Source of the DNA: Desulfovibrionaceae bacterium
GTDB lineage: Bacteria > Desulfobacterota > Desulfovibrionia > Desulfovibrionales > Desulfovibrionaceae
Assembly (NCBI GenBank): GCA_016932995.1
Contig: JAFGBU010000041.1
Location: 1 to 33,815 of the forward strand
Length of the DNA stretch: 33,815 nucleotides
Direction: 5' to 3'
Numbering within the stretch: position 1 is the first letter of the stretch; each line of letters opens with the position of its first letter. Made by a program: the position numbers and the translations under genes. Positions 32,651-33,815 of this stretch are shown piece after piece. A model generated the notes under the pieces. It saw only the letters and a program-made list of their open reading frames with translations. It made no database searches and was not told the DNA's origin.

Positions 32651-33766
32651 GTGCGCGGCTCCGGGGTCTTGGAGCGCGTCCGGGGCATCGATCGGGTGCT
32701 GGTGGACGAGTCGGTCAGGGACTCGGCCCTGGCCCGAAGGGTCGGGCAAAGGCTGGCCGGCCTGGGCCTTGACCCGTCCTGGGAGGTGGTCCCGGACGGG
32801 TCTCTTGAGCCCGCGCCGGGCCAGGGACAGCTCTTGCGGCTCAAGCGCTTCCGAGGCCGGTTCCTGCGCTTCTGCCCGGGCACGCGCAACTACCGCTGCT
32901 GCGGGTACCGGATAATACACATCGGCGAGAACTGCCCCCTGTCCTGCTCCTACTGCATCCTCAAGGCCTATTTCCAGGACCAGGCGCTCAGGGTCTGGGC
33001 CAATCAGGAGGACCTGTTCGCCGAGCTGGACCGCGCCTTCGGGGCCCAGAAGGCGCGGCGTTTCAGGGTCGGCACCGGCGAGTTCACCGACTCCCTGGCC
33101 CTGGAGGCGCTCACCGGCTACTCCCAGGACCTGGTCGGTTTCCTGGGCGCGCACCCCAACGTCTGCCTGGAGCTCAAGACCAAGGTCGCGGACCTGTCGT
33201 TCATGGACGCGGTCCCCAGGCCGGACAGGGTCCTGCCGGCCTGGTCCCTGAACTCTCCCGATATCTGGGCCTCGGAGGAGCCGGGCAGCGCCTCCCTGGA
33301 GGAGCGCCTGGACGCGGCCAGGACCTGCGCCCGGGCCGGGTTCAGGGTCTGCCTGCACTTTGACCCGATCATTCTTTACCCGGGCTGGGAGCAGGGCTAC
33401 GCCAGGACCGTGGACATGATCTTCGACTACCTGAGGCCCGAGGACGTGGCCTACTTGAGCCTGGGCTCGTTCAGGTTCATGCCCCGGCTCAAGGCGGCCA
33501 TGCTTTGCAACAGCCCGGACGCGACCTATGTCTACGGCGAGTTCGCGCCCGGCCTGGACGGCAAGATGCGCCTGCTAAGGCCCCTTCGGGCGCGTCAGCT
33601 CAAGTTCGTGGCCGACAGGCTCAGGTCCCGGGGCCTGGATCGACAGATATATCTGTGCATGGAGTCCGACGAGGTCTGGCGCGCGGTTCTGGGCCGCACG
33701 CCGCCGAGTCCTGGAGGGCTGGCCGGGTTGCTCATGGATCTGGCGTTCGGAGGTTCAGGGGCCTGA
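32651..33766 (+). CDS. Spore-photoproduct-lyase-like radical SAM protein
   Basis: 371 residues. The radical SAM cluster motif CX3CX2C is NCPLSCSYCILKAYFQ (C95, C99, C102). Segments EEPGSASLEERLDAARTCAR and FDPIILYPGWEQGYARTVD match the SPL family well, as does YLSLGSFRF. B. subtilis SPL repairs the spore photoproduct in DNA using a Cys H-atom donor just before the TSD segment; the corresponding stretch here, FRVGTGEFTDSLALE (about 138-152), has no Cys. Extra cysteines lie just before the cluster (RFCPGTRNYRCCGY). GTG 32651 with GGGGA six bases upstream is chosen over GTG 32630. This lineage is not known to sporulate, so the substrate is open. Confidence 0.85.
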   Translation: MRGSGVLERVRGIDRVLVDESVRDSALARRVGQRLAGLGLDPSWEVVPDGSLEPAPGQGQLLRLKRFRGRFLRFCPGTRNYRCCGYRIIHIGENCPLSCSYCILKAYFQDQALRVWANQEDLFAELDRAFGAQKARRFRVGTGEFTDSLALEALTGYSQDLVGFLGAHPNVCLELKTKVADLSFMDAVPRPDRVLPAWSLNSPDIWASEEPGSASLEERLDAARTCARAGFRVCLHFDPIILYPGWEQGYARTVDMIFDYLRPEDVAYLSLGSFRFMPRLKAAMLCNSPDATYVYGEFAPGLDGKMRLLRPLRARQLKFVADRLRSRGLDRQIYLCMESDEVWRAVLGRTPPSPGGLAGLLMDLAFGGSGA

Positions 33767-33815
33767 GTCGGGCCGAGGGTCTTGAAGATGTTTTTTTTAA
33801 AGAGAGTAGAACTCT
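33767..33815. other. Right-edge intergenic stub
   Basis: 49 nt without a gene. It holds a run of eight Ts (33791-33798) not preceded by a clear hairpin, and a 5-bp inverted repeat AGAGT-aga-ACTCT (33803-33815) cut at the window edge. Confidence 0.6.

Noticed and set aside
33755-33798. Terminator behind the SPL-like gene
   Set aside because: A run of eight Ts is present, but the only nearby inverted repeat overlaps the stop and lies about 25 nt before it.

Overview
The window is strongly GC-rich and reads as chromosomal DNA from a Gram-negative, flagellated bacterium, most likely a Desulfovibrionales-type member of the Desulfobacterota (former Deltaproteobacteria). The assignment rests on the order rpsB-tsf-pyrH-frr-uppS / cdsA-dxr-rseP-tsaB, on RNase J together with a second EF-G-like GTPase, on the paired sigma-54 and sigma-28 flagellar promoters, on ThyX as thymidylate synthase, and on a stand-alone divergent DnaA. 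No phage, IS element, CRISPR array, rRNA or tRNA was seen.

Layout. 1-219 (minus): start of a zinc-ribbon protein cut by the left edge. 322-6021 (minus): flagellar filament block: flagellin fliC (own sigma-28 promoter and terminator), then fliD-fliS and two glycosyltransferases behind a sigma-54 promoter. 6292-8090 (minus): an AsmA-like membrane-anchored protein and a zinc-dependent phospholipase C-like protein. 8183-9520 (plus): a degenerate shikimate-kinase-like protein and thyX. 9521-10132: a 612-bp gene-free, partly AT-rich stretch with hairpins, leading into a divergent dnaA (10133-11500).

11497-17110 (minus): cdsA-dxr-rseP-tsaB-hyuB, covering phospholipid and isoprenoid precursors, envelope-stress proteolysis, tRNA t6A modification and an orphan hydantoinase B. 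17305-19020 (plus): a GAF/HD-GYP signalling protein lying between cdsA and uppS, which are often neighbours. 19017-22975 (minus): rpsB-tsf, terminator, pyrH-frr-uppS. 23115-25494 (minus): plsC-rnj. 25636-29312 (plus): a TetR regulator with a visible operator, followed by an overlapping lipoprotein adaptor / ABC ATPase / ABC permease export operon. 29381-31447 (minus): an EF-G-like GTPase without the usual catalytic histidine. 31698-33766 (plus): a ParB-like protein followed after 2 nt by a spore-photoproduct-lyase-like radical SAM protein.

Most of the window is housekeeping. The parts most worth a second look are the ParB-like/SPL-like pair with two palindromes in its leader, the DnaA paralogue with its Arg finger replaced and a structured leader, the long Ala/Pro/Lys tail on ribosomal protein S2, the in-frame 15-bp minisatellites (one in an essential tRNA-modification gene), and the signalling gene placed between uppS and cdsA. 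Long antisense reading frames run opposite nearly every gene because of the base composition; they are not listed as genes.
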